Origin: Lachnospiraceae bacterium
GTDB taxonomy: Bacteria > Bacillota > Clostridia > Lachnospirales > Lachnospiraceae
Length of the DNA: 19,069 bases
Assembly (NCBI GenBank): GCA_900766925.1
Contig: CAAFXG010000145.1
Span: 1 to 19,069, forward strand
Direction: 5' to 3'
Shown here: positions 1 to 5,798 of the stretch, piece after piece
Layout of the letters: the number at the start of each line of letters is the position of its first letter
How positions within the stretch are numbered: the stretch's first letter is position 1
Position numbers and translations under genes: made by a program
Notes under the pieces: model-generated
Database searches by the model: none
Seen by the model: only the letters and a program-made list of their open reading frames with translations
What the model was told of the DNA's origin: nothing

Positions 1-1
1 A

Positions 2-208
2 AAAACCAGAGATGATATTTATAGGGTGTCAAAAACTGCAAAACATGTGTCGCCACATTTGCATAATGCATTAGAGATTGTGCATGTAAGGGAGGGGACA
101 CTGGAATTAGGGGTCGGACAAGAACTGTATCATATGGAAAAGCGGCATAAGGATTACCAGCATCCTACGAAATTTGTATCAAGTTTTCATCGAAAACTTG
201 ATATGTAG
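2..208 (+). pseudogene. AraC-type regulator, N-terminal cupin remnant
   Basis: The reading frame is open from the left window edge, so any start before the GTG at 26 cannot be judged. Residues around SPHLHNALEIVHVREGTLEL and GVGQELYHME match the sensor cupin that opens many Firmicutes AraC-family regulators (histidines followed by the E-x-x-x-V-x-E-G-x-x-E strand pattern). The match stops after YHME; the remaining 22 residues do not look like cupin, and no AraC helix-turn-helix domain (about 100 residues) follows. After the TAG at 206-208 the same frame stays open for 28 more codons without a recognisable motif. I read this as a decayed or deletion-joined fragment, not a working regulator. 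Confidence 0.5.
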
Positions 209-325
209 ACCGAGCCATTTGCGAAGCAAATATTGCATGGCGAGGGTTCATTGATTGAGTGGGATGTAATACATACGAAAGAGCGTTCAAAATAATGTGT
301 ATTAAAAATAATAAGATTTATAGTA

Positions 326-365
326 AGCCTCGGTAAAGTCTTTTACCGAGGTTCATTGTTTTTAT
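326..365 (+). terminator. Rho-independent terminator
   Basis: A perfect 10-bp stem (CCTCGGTAAA at 328-337 with TTTACCGAGG at 342-351) closes a 4-nt loop. One G-U and one A-T pair extend it to 326-353. A T-rich stretch (359-363) follows a few bases later. It separates the AraC remnant from the HTH gene. Confidence 0.75.
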
Positions 366-386
366 GAAAAATAGGAAAATAGGTTA

Positions 387-415
387 TTGACCGTAGGTAA
401 TAAAAATTATATAAT
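387..415 (+). promoter_or_regulatory. Sigma-A-type promoter for the HTH gene
   Basis: TTGACC at 387-392 and TATAAT at 410-415 are separated by exactly 17 nt, about 30 nt ahead of the ATG at 446. Five of six and six of six consensus bases make this one of the best promoters in the window. Confidence 0.75.
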
Positions 416-445
416 TTGTTTACGCAATGCATAAAGAGGTGAACT

Positions 446-673
446 ATGGAAGCAAGAGAAGAATTGAAAAAATTAAGAGAAAGTACTGGCATGAATAGAA
501 AAGAATTTTGTGAGTACTTTGAGATTCCTTATATGACGGAAACAGATTGGGAATTAGGAAATAGAAGAGTTCCGCAGTATCTTTTACGATTGATGGCATA
601 TAAGGTTGAAATGGAGAGGTTGTGTGATAAAAGAAATAAGGATGACAAGGGCGATGAACCAACAAATAGATAA
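446..673 (+). CDS. Small helix-turn-helix protein
   Basis: This 75-residue protein is probably an XRE-like DNA-binding protein. Residues 6-16 (ELKKLRESTGM) followed by NRKEFCEYFEIPYMTETDWE at 17-36 fit the helix-turn-helix layout. The segment W-E-x-G-x-R-x-x-P-x-Y-x-L-R-L is the hallmark, as I recall it, of a short protein family common in Lachnospiraceae. The start is supported by AGAGGTGA 5-10 nt upstream and by the consensus promoter at 387-415. A 27-nt palindrome lies 9 nt after the stop and could be its binding site. The C-terminal 20 residues are charged and probably disordered. Target genes are not known from sequence; the next gene is a frameshifted PLD-like gene that often has an N-terminal regulatory segment. 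Confidence 0.7.
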   Translation: MEAREELKKLRESTGMNRKEFCEYFEIPYMTETDWELGNRRVPQYLLRLMAYKVEMERLCDKRNKDDKGDEPTNR

Positions 674-682
674 TGTATTGGT

Positions 683-709
683 AATTGTGCAACAGCCTGT
701 TGCACAATT
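683..709. promoter_or_regulatory. 27-nt perfect palindrome, operator or hairpin
   Basis: The arms are AATTGTGCAACAG (683-695) and CTGTTGCACAATT (697-709): 13 bp with a single central C. A one-base loop is poor for an RNA terminator, and only three T follow, so a dimeric protein binding site is at least as likely. It sits between the HTH gene and the ribosome binding site (AGGAGG, 713-718) of the next gene. Confidence 0.6.
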
Positions 710-730
710 TGTAGGAGGACGAGTGTACAG

Positions 731-1280
731 ATGACAGAAAGTACAGAATTAATGACGGTAGAAAACAGAACAAGATATTCAAGTTATTCAGAAGAGCATA
801 GATACACTTAACGAAAACTTTGTTTCGGATAAGGATTTTAAAAATTTTGTTATCTATAAAGGACAGAAGTTTGAAGCAGATGCGGCATACATAGATATAT
901 ATCAGCAGGCAAAAACGAGTATTTATGTAGTGGATGATTATGTGAATACAAAGACTTTACAGCTATTATCGCAGAAGCAAGCCGGTGTGGAAGTGGTTTT
1001 GTTTACAGAAAACGGTCATGGAAAAAGAGGCTTTTTGAAAACGGCGGTAGTAAACGATTTTATACAAGAATATCCAACACTCAGAATCAAACCGAACGAA
1101 TATTGCCATGACAGATTGATTGTTTTGGATTATGGCTTGCCTACAGAACAAGCATATCATTGTGGAGCATCCAGTAAGGATGCAGGAAAGAAGTTATGTG
1201 CCATAAATGTTCTAATAGAAACAAGTATGATTCATCCGGTAATAGATAAGCTGCTATTAGCTCCGGATATACAGATATAG
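731..1280 (+). pseudogene. Phospholipase-D-like regulatory protein, frameshifted
   Basis: Two frames make one protein. ATG 731, with AGGAGG at 713-718, opens MTESTELMTVEN and then runs into a stop. The downstream frame is open from 762 to 1280 and reads QDIQVIQKSIDTLNENF followed by a domain with SIYVVDDYV, GVEVVLFTENG, the H-D-R motif of CHDRLIVLDYG (one HKD-like half-site) and YHCGASSKDAGKKLCAIN. This pattern is the PLD-like C-terminal domain I associate with ORF6N- or HIRAN-type phage and mobile-element proteins. One extra base around 761-771 explains the switch; the rebuilt product is about 182 residues. A GTG at 930 would give only 116 residues and lacks a ribosome binding site. The Lys usually preceding the catalytic Asp in HKD enzymes is not in a canonical position, so catalysis is doubtful. 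Confidence 0.6.
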
Positions 1281-1349
1281 TCATTCTTGTGTGTAATGTC
1301 CGTAGAGAGGCAAGAGTAATGCCCGAATCCAAATATCTCATTAGCGGGT

Positions 1350-1379
1350 AGGCAGTCAGAATGATGGCTGTCTTTTTTT
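1350..1379 (+). terminator. Rho-independent terminator
   Basis: GGCAGTC (1351-1357) pairs with GGCTGTC (1366-1372) using two G-U pairs, with an outer A-T pair and an 8-nt loop. It is followed directly by seven T (1373-1379). It closes the PLD-like gene unit. Confidence 0.65.
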
Positions 1380-1386
1380 ATGTTGA

Positions 1387-1554
1387 ATCATAGTTGGAAC
1401 CAAGTTCACAAGGAAGTACGCATTTAGCAGTATGTGTCAGTGTGGCTTCTGTGGAACAAATCTTACAAGGCGTTCCCATCATCAGGATACACAGCATAAA
1501 AAACCTGTATGGAAATGCAGGACAGCAGCCAATAAAGGAATTGAAAACTGTCCG
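1387..1554 (+). pseudogene. Large serine recombinase, zinc-ribbon fragment
   Basis: The translation contains RKYAFSSM, then CGFCGTNLTRRSHHQDTQHK, KPVWKC and ENCP. Two CxxC-type knuckles separated by a basic stretch and KPVWKC are the recombinase zinc beta-ribbon of large serine integrases, which normally sits about 300 residues into a 500-residue protein. The catalytic domain and the C-terminal coiled coil are absent. After ENCP at about 1554 the sequence changes abruptly to a C-run (CGCGCCCCCC) and then a tandem repeat, so the fragment ends at a rearrangement junction. The frame stays open to 1644, but the added residues come from the repeat. It is a relic of an integrative element. Confidence 0.75.
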
Positions 1555-1580
1555 CGCCCCCCTAGGGTAGAAAAACTGGA

Positions 1581-1620
1581 ATTTAAAAATTCACTTTACG
1601 ATTTAAAAATTCACTTTACG
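1581..1620. repeat. Perfect 20-bp tandem duplication
   Basis: ATTTAAAAATTCACTTTACG occurs twice without a gap (1581-1600 and 1601-1620), just after the recombinase fragment. It may be a junction scar or slippage product. Confidence 0.9.
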
Positions 1621-1673
1621 GCGTATGCTGTAGATTTGGCATAAAATTTGCTGTAAATTAACATGCAAATAAG

Positions 1674-1729
1674 TTGAATAATCTGCTGTAGATGTGTATA
1701 ATCTATTGTATAAGAAGCAGCAGATTATT
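1674..1729 (+). promoter_or_regulatory. Promoter and operator of the toxin-antitoxin pair
   Basis: TTGAAT (1674-1679) and TATAAT (1697-1702) are 17 nt apart. A perfect 12-bp inverted repeat, AATAATCTGCTG at 1677-1688 and CAGCAGATTATT at 1718-1729, brackets the -10 box. The nonamer GCTGTAGAT or GCTGTAAAT recurs at 1627, 1650 and 1685. The arrangement suits autorepression by the antitoxin or the toxin-antitoxin complex, as is known for Phd/YefM modules. Confidence 0.65.
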
Positions 1730-1755
1730 TCAAATGTATGATTGGAGGAATTGAC

Positions 1756-2010
1756 ATGCCTAATATTAAACCGATTTCAGATTTAAGAAATTATACCGCA
1801 GTTATAAATGAAGTTGCATATGGAAACCGTGTGTACCTTACACGAAACGGACATGGTCAGTGTGCCATAATAGATATGAAAGAGCTTGATGAACTGGATA
1901 AGCAGAAAGCACTTTACCAGCTTATGACTAAGCTGAATGAAGCAGAAATATCTATTCGTGAGGAAGGAACCATATCAGCAGATGATTTAGAAAAAGAATT
2001 GGGGGTATAG
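1756..2010 (+). CDS. Phd/YefM-family antitoxin
   Basis: This 84-residue antitoxin should bind and neutralise the toxin encoded 3 nt downstream and repress the shared promoter. The N-terminus MPNIKPISDLRNY-TAVINEV is the classic Phd/YefM DNA-binding fold; the middle holds G-N-R-V-Y-L-T-R-N-G, then CAIIDMKELDEL. The C-terminal half (about residues 55-84) is acidic and helical and would be the toxin-binding tail. I place the start at 1756 rather than the in-frame ATG at 1738, because GGAGG at 1744-1748 lies 7 nt ahead of 1756 and family members begin at this point. It looks intact, unlike most genes around it. Confidence 0.88.
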   Translation: MPNIKPISDLRNYTAVINEVAYGNRVYLTRNGHGQCAIIDMKELDELDKQKALYQLMTKLNEAEISIREEGTISADDLEKELGV

Positions 2011-2013
2011 CGA

Positions 2014-2361
2014 TTGAAGAAGGTTGAATATTCCCAGATTGTAAGGCGGAAGCTAAAGAAATTAAGGACTCGTCTTACAAGCGAATTTGGTGCAGAAGTA
2101 TCCAGAAAATCCATAAAGCAGATTACCGATGCGGCAAGAGGCTTGGAGGATTTTGAAGAAAAAGGTATCTCTGTTTCGTCCATGTATGGTATAGAATGTG
2201 ATTACAGATACATTTATGCTGGACGCAATTATCTGTTTTATCGAATTGAAAGAGATAAGATAATCATTGTGGAAATGTTTGATGAAAGAGAGGATTTTAT
2301 GTACAAGTTATTTGGCATTACTACTACAACGCAGGAATCTCTTGATTACTGGGACGAGTAG
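2014..2361 (+). CDS. RelE/ParE-family toxin
   Basis: This 115-residue toxin follows the antitoxin after a 3-nt gap and probably starts at TTG 2014 with GGGGG at 2001-2005. The N-terminal helix VEYSQIVRRKLKKLRTRL, the middle CDYRYIYAGRNYLFYRIERD and the C-terminal IIIVEMFDEREDFMYKLFGI follow the RelE/ParE pattern (Y-R-x-x-x-x-G-x-N-x-x-x-Y-R, then V-x-x-x-x-x-x-R-x-D). RelE members cleave mRNA on the ribosome and ParE members poison gyrase; sequence alone does not decide which applies here. The length is slightly above the usual 90-105. Weak ribosome binding and a TTG start fit lower expression than the antitoxin. Confidence 0.85.
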   Translation: MKKVEYSQIVRRKLKKLRTRLTSEFGAEVSRKSIKQITDAARGLEDFEEKGISVSSMYGIECDYRYIYAGRNYLFYRIERDKIIIVEMFDEREDFMYKLFGITTTTQESLDYWDE

Positions 2362-2419
2362 GGTGTTAAAATATATAGGTCACAAGACCTGAAAAAACAT
2401 TCATAAGGATGGCTTGATT

Positions 2420-2614
2420 ATGGCTAATCAGACTGAGCTTTTGAATGTTAGTGATGAGATGAAATCAGACGATGAAAGACAGAATTGTGTAGGAATGGAG
2501 AGTGACGAAGGAGTGTGTTTTTCTTCATCAGACACTGCTGGTGAATTGTATTTTTCGTCAGCACCCGACACATGTGGAGACGGTAGTTCTTTTGTCCCAA
2601 CAAAAGCCGGATGA
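2420..2614 (+). CDS. Small uncertain ORF
   Basis: A 64-codon frame starts at ATG 2420 with AAGGA 9 nt upstream. It begins MANQTELLNVSDEMKSDDE, which looks like a genuine N-terminus. Its 3' third overlaps, in another frame, a relic of a different gene (2559-2630), so the end is probably accidental. It may be the first part of a gene whose remainder was replaced. No function can be given. Confidence 0.25.
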   Translation: MANQTELLNVSDEMKSDDERQNCVGMESDEGVCFSSSDTAGELYFSSAPDTCGDGSSFVPTKAG

Positions 2615-2630
2615 TGTAATTAAAGTATGA
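2559..2630 (+). pseudogene. Relic resembling the C-terminal tail of RlmD/RumA-type methyltransferase
   Basis: One frame reads THVETVVLLSQQKPDDVIKV followed by TGA. H-V-E-T-V-V-L-L-S is, from my recollection, the segment near the C-terminus of the Clostridia 23S rRNA (uracil-5-)-methyltransferase family, after the motif with the catalytic Cys. Only about 20 codons match; nothing upstream continues the enzyme. In Lachnospiraceae this tail may be followed by a further domain, absent here. The call rests on motif memory, not on a search. Confidence 0.45.
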
Positions 2631-2709
2631 TTTAGAAAATATAATTTAAATTGAACGTTTCCTTAATCAACAATCAGAACGCAGAATGGATAGGAAAAGG
2701 AATAGTATT

Positions 2710-3177
2710 ATGGAATGGAAATATGAAAGTATTGATACCGTTATGCATTTGTCTTTGCATGATTGCGAGTGCAGTAGGATATATAATGAAAACAATAATC
2801 TTGTGATGCTCATGGAATGGATGGAAGTTTTAGAAACACACCCAGATAACCCATATAGTGAAGCACATCAATCAGGGAATGGTATGATTGAATTATTAGA
2901 GTGTGAAATAATTTACCTTGAGCATAATATTGGTGAAGAAAAGATATTGATTGAGTCATTGAACGAAATAGAATTTTATGCATTTGAAGTTCTTGATTTT
3001 GATATTGAAAAGGTTCAAAGTAATTATCGAGCAAAGATTTATATGTTGAAAACAAGACTTCAAAAACAATTTGAAGATATTTCGATTGAACTTTTATTTA
3101 AAAAGTCAAGAACAAGGTTTAATGAACTAAATGATGTTTCGTGGTTTGTTGATTTCAATAATGGGAAAATTGAATGA
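2710..3177 (+). CDS. Hypothetical protein, immunity-like by context
   Basis: This is a soluble, acidic 155-residue protein with no signal peptide or membrane segment. I place the start at ATG 2710, where AAAAGGA lies 8 nt upstream; an ATG at 2686 in the same frame lacks a ribosome binding site. Notable pieces are the N-terminal DTVMHLSLHDCECSR, the M-E-W-M-E-V-L-E-T-H-P-x-N-P segment and a W-F-V-D-F-N-N-G-K-I-E end. The N-terminal H-D-C-E-C could bind a metal. I do not recognise a named family with certainty. Small acidic proteins like this, next to a SUKH-like gene, are often immunity proteins of polymorphic toxins, but the toxin is not in the window. Confidence 0.5.
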   Translation: MEWKYESIDTVMHLSLHDCECSRIYNENNNLVMLMEWMEVLETHPDNPYSEAHQSGNGMIELLECEIIYLEHNIGEEKILIESLNEIEFYAFEVLDFDIEKVQSNYRAKIYMLKTRLQKQFEDISIELLFKKSRTRFNELNDVSWFVDFNNGKIE

Positions 3178-3251
3178 AATTCACAACTTAATTTTGCGAT
3201 TGATTCGAACATAACAATATCAACCTATAAGGAAAAACAAAGCCATCGGAG

Positions 3252-3461
3252 ATGTGTCCGTTTACGACGATGCATGAGCTGGTGGGGGAGATTAAAAATA
3301 ATGGAAGTGGCAATATGGATAGCGTTAGTTTGTTAATAAATGTATGTCCTGAAGAAAGAATGATGTGCTACGATTTAAATATATTGAAGGACATAGTGGC
3401 TTATTTTTGTGAGACGGGATTGAGAAATCCCAAATATAATTGGATGGAAGAGGGATTCTAA
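3252..3461 (+). CDS. Hypothetical protein or C-terminal fragment
   Basis: A 69-codon frame, open from 3231, contains MHELVGEIKNNGSGN, LLINVCPEERMM and IVAYFCETGLRNPKYNW. No ribosome binding site precedes the ATG at 3252 (only AAGGA at 3229-3233, too far upstream), and an upstream TAA closes the frame, so this is probably the tail of a gene that has lost its 5' end. It lies 19 nt ahead of the SUKH-like gene. I do not recognise the family. Confidence 0.35.
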   Translation: MCPFTTMHELVGEIKNNGSGNMDSVSLLINVCPEERMMCYDLNILKDIVAYFCETGLRNPKYNWMEEGF

Positions 3462-3480
3462 AAATTCAAATGGATGTGAA

Positions 3481-3816
3481 ATGATTGATGGCTTTCCGTT
3501 ACGAGCATTTGAAGATTGGAAATATAATCGTGAACTAATAATCAAAGAATTTCCATTTGAAAAATACTATATCTGGGAAGACGAAAGAGATGAGACATTT
3601 GATATAAAGGCTATTGACTATGGAAATATTGAGTTGAATGATATAGGCTGTGGACAGACATGGAATATAATTGTTTGTGGTAAAGAATACGGAAAAATGT
3701 GGAATTGTACAGATGTGGGTATAGCGCCAGCTGCTCCAGAACTTAGTTTTCTGGAATGGTTTGAGTTTTGACTTGATGGCGGAGAGGACTATTTTAAGGA
3801 AATAAATATACTTTGA
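3481..3816 (+). pseudogene. SUKH (SMI1/KNR4)-like immunity protein with a late stop
   Basis: The first 96 codons (to TGA 3769-3771) include AFEDWKYNRELIIKEFPFEK and then I-E-L-N-D-I-G-C-G-x-T, W-N-I-I-V-C-G-K-E-Y-G-K-M-W and LSFLEWFEF, the C-terminal half of SUKH proteins, which neutralise diverse nuclease toxins. After the TGA the same frame continues LDGGEDYFKEINIL to a second stop at 3814-3816. Because SUKH proteins often end F-L-E-W-F-E-x-W-L-D, I infer that TGA replaced a TGG (Trp). The loss is about 14 residues and may or may not destroy function. At about 110 rebuilt residues the protein is short for the family, so the N-terminus may also be trimmed. Confidence 0.5.
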
Positions 3817-3942
3817 TTCGTAAGATGGACACCCAATTTGACGGGAACCCCATTAAATTTCCCATTCATCTTGCAAAAAAGGTATTGTACATCGGATAGA
3901 TGATTACCATAGTCGTAATTATTGATGTCCTGATAAAAAGCA

Positions 3943-4086
3943 ATGCCATTAGAAGAATTAAATGAAGCGTATAATTATGTAAAAGGAATTAATGCAAAAT
4001 TCACTTGTAAAGTGGATAAATTATCTGTTGAAATGATTGGAGAAAATGAGGAATCCATTATCGTGATTGAAAGAACTTTTGAGTAA
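3943..4086 (+). pseudogene. Short C-terminal remnant, unknown family
   Basis: A 47-codon frame, MPLEELNEAYNYVKGINAKF, ends in SIIVIERTFE. It has plausible coding composition but no ribosome binding site, and it is closed upstream by TAA. It looks like the tail of another immunity-type gene. The 126 nt before it (3817-3942) hold nothing I can identify, apart from an uninterpreted C/T-rich stretch near 3828-3870. Confidence 0.3.
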
Positions 4087-4138
4087 ACGAATTGACCATT
4101 TGTTGTGTGGAAATGTTTCCGGGAGAGAGGAGAAAATA

Positions 4139-5695
4139 ATGTTTCATTTTGGATTTTCATATGTGGGTATAATATACCTTTTGATGCTGTTTATTCCTAA
4201 TATTATTTGGACAAAACATTTGCCTGAAGGATATGAGGATAGTGCAAAGAGCGAAAATAAAATATTGCTTGCGTTTGAAAGAACAGGAGAGATACTTACA
4301 AGTGCTCTTGTGTTAATTTTTTCTGACTTTAATCCCCGAAAAACGATATGGATTGTTTGGCTTATTATTTCATTTGCTTTTATGCTTTTATATGAGGTTT
4401 ATTGGATTCGTTATTTTAAGAGCAAACATACAATGATGGATATGTATAGCTCACTTCTTGGAATTCCGGTAGCGGGAGCAACTCTTCCTGTTATCGCATT
4501 TGCATTTCTTGGAATTTATGGTTCAAATGTATTTTTACTTGCATCAGTTATCATACTTGGTATAGGACATATTGGGATACATTTGCAGCATAAGAATGAG
4601 GTGTGTGAAAAAAGAAAGAAGAAGCTTGTAATAAGAATTTTCAAGTGGATTTTTGTAGCATTGATATCGATGGTGTTCATCATATTTGTTTTTGTGATTG
4701 GATGTAGAAATATCAATTATTTCTCACATTACAACTTAGTTCAAAATGGTATAGATGAATCTAAATACATTTCACTTGGTGGACAGGAACAGTACATACT
4801 CATGCGAGGAGAAAATGTGAATAATCCGGTTATCATCTATCTTCATGGGGGACCATCATCACCAGATGGATATGTAACTTATGGTTTTACGGATTATTTG
4901 GTAGATGATTATACAGTAATTGCATGGGATCAAAGAGGATGCGGACGTACATATATACATAATAAGAATGTAGATGTGAACAACGAAACTGCAAGCTTTG
5001 AACAGGCTCTTGCGGATTTGGATGAATTGGTTGATTATGCCAGAGAAAAATTTAATCAGGATAAGGTTATAATTTTAGGACATTCATATGGAACAATACT
5101 TGGTAGTGTGTATGCACATACATACCCGGAAAAAATAGAGACATATATCGGTGCGGCACAGGTAATTTCCTTGGAAGAAACTGATATGTATAGTTACAGG
5201 GATGCACTTTCAAGAGCACAAGCAAATGGAGAAGATACATCAGAACTTGAAAATGCATATGCGCAGTATGAAAGTGATAAGAATCTCATGAATATTATGA
5301 AGCTTCGCAATAAGGTCTATCCGTATCACCAGGTAGAAATAAGTGATAAGGCTACATGTATGGCTGTTATTTCTCCTTATTTTGGAGTTGATGATTTGCG
5401 ATGGTTTCTTGTGCAGCTTGGGGATTTGGATGAATATGTAAAACTTAATCAGCAGCTTTTTGATTTTACATTTGATTTCAATATATACGATTATGGATTG
5501 GATTATGAAATGCCGACGTACTTTATATCAGGCTCCTGTGACTGGGTGTGTCCAAATGACCCAATTCGTGAATATACAGAAGCTGTTCAGGCTCCAAACT
5601 CTGATTTTCTTATTATTGATGGACCGGGACACAATTTGCAATATTCTACTCCAAAGGAGTTTACAGATGCAGTTAAACAATGCTTAGATAAATGA
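4139..5695 (+). CDS. Membrane-anchored alpha/beta hydrolase (peptidase S33-like)
   Basis: The 518-residue protein joins an N-terminal membrane part (about six hydrophobic segments near residues 5-24, 47-61, 69-91, 106-127, 129-148 and 164-187) to an alpha/beta hydrolase. Hydrolase motifs are clear: H-G-G-P-S-S at 236-241 (oxyanion hole), W-D-Q-R-G-C-G-R-T, nucleophile Ser316 in GHSYGT, Asp468 in SGSCDW and His498 in GPGHN. These match the prolyl-iminopeptidase-like S33 group; the substrate is unknown and could be a peptide, lipid or ester. The catalytic domain should face outward if the last helix runs in-to-out, but the topology is not certain. The start is ATG 4139 because AGGAG lies 7-8 nt upstream; an in-frame start at 4067 overlaps the preceding remnant. 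The N-terminal part resembles, from memory, a stand-alone Clostridia membrane protein family, which suggests a fusion. Confidence 0.8.
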   Translation: MFHFGFSYVGIIYLLMLFIPNIIWTKHLPEGYEDSAKSENKILLAFERTGEILTSALVLIFSDFNPRKTIWIVWLIISFAFMLLYEVYWIRYFKSKHTMMDMYSSLLGIPVAGATLPVIAFAFLGIYGSNVFLLASVIILGIGHIGIHLQHKNEVCEKRKKKLVIRIFKWIFVALISMVFIIFVFVIGCRNINYFSHYNLVQNGIDESKYISLGGQEQYILMRGENVNNPVIIYLHGGPSSPDGYVTYGFTDYLVDDYTVIAWDQRGCGRTYIHNKNVDVNNETASFEQALADLDELVDYAREKFNQDKVIILGHSYGTILGSVYAHTYPEKIETYIGAAQVISLEETDMYSYRDALSRAQANGEDTSELENAYAQYESDKNLMNIMKLRNKVYPYHQVEISDKATCMAVISPYFGVDDLRWFLVQLGDLDEYVKLNQQLFDFTFDFNIYDYGLDYEMPTYFISGSCDWVCPNDPIREYTEAVQAPNSDFLIIDGPGHNLQYSTPKEFTDAVKQCLDK

Positions 5696-5701
5696 TTTAA
5701 C

Positions 5702-5730
5702 TTGATGACAGTATTGAATCATGATAAAAT
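5702..5730 (+). promoter_or_regulatory. Probable promoter of the ABC operon
   Basis: TTGATG (5702-5707) and TAAAAT (5725-5730) are separated by 17 nt. They lie about 70-100 nt before the ATPase gene. A small hairpin, TCCGA-aaaaa-TCGGA, follows at about 5733-5747 in the leader. Confidence 0.5.
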
Positions 5731-5798
5731 ATCCGAAAAAATCGGACAATGGAAAGGATATTTTAGAAGCATATCTGATTTAGCAAAAGAGTTCGGGG

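Noticed and set aside
683..709. The 27-nt palindrome as a rho-independent terminator
   Set aside because: A single-base loop and no proper T-run make termination unlikely; it is listed as an operator-like site.
444..782. 112-codon minus-strand frame opposite the HTH gene
   Set aside because: Its Leu/Tyr/Phe/Ser-rich composition is typical of the antisense of AT-rich coding DNA. The plus strand has a promoter, a ribosome binding site and a recognisable domain.
930..1280. A stand-alone 116-residue gene starting at GTG 930
   Set aside because: There is no ribosome binding site, and homologous-looking coding sequence continues upstream in the same frame to about 762. It is better described as part of a frameshifted gene.
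3828..3870. C/T-rich stretch as an insertion sequence end
   Set aside because: GGGAA and TTTCCC form only a weak inverted repeat, and no transposase piece or target duplication is visible.
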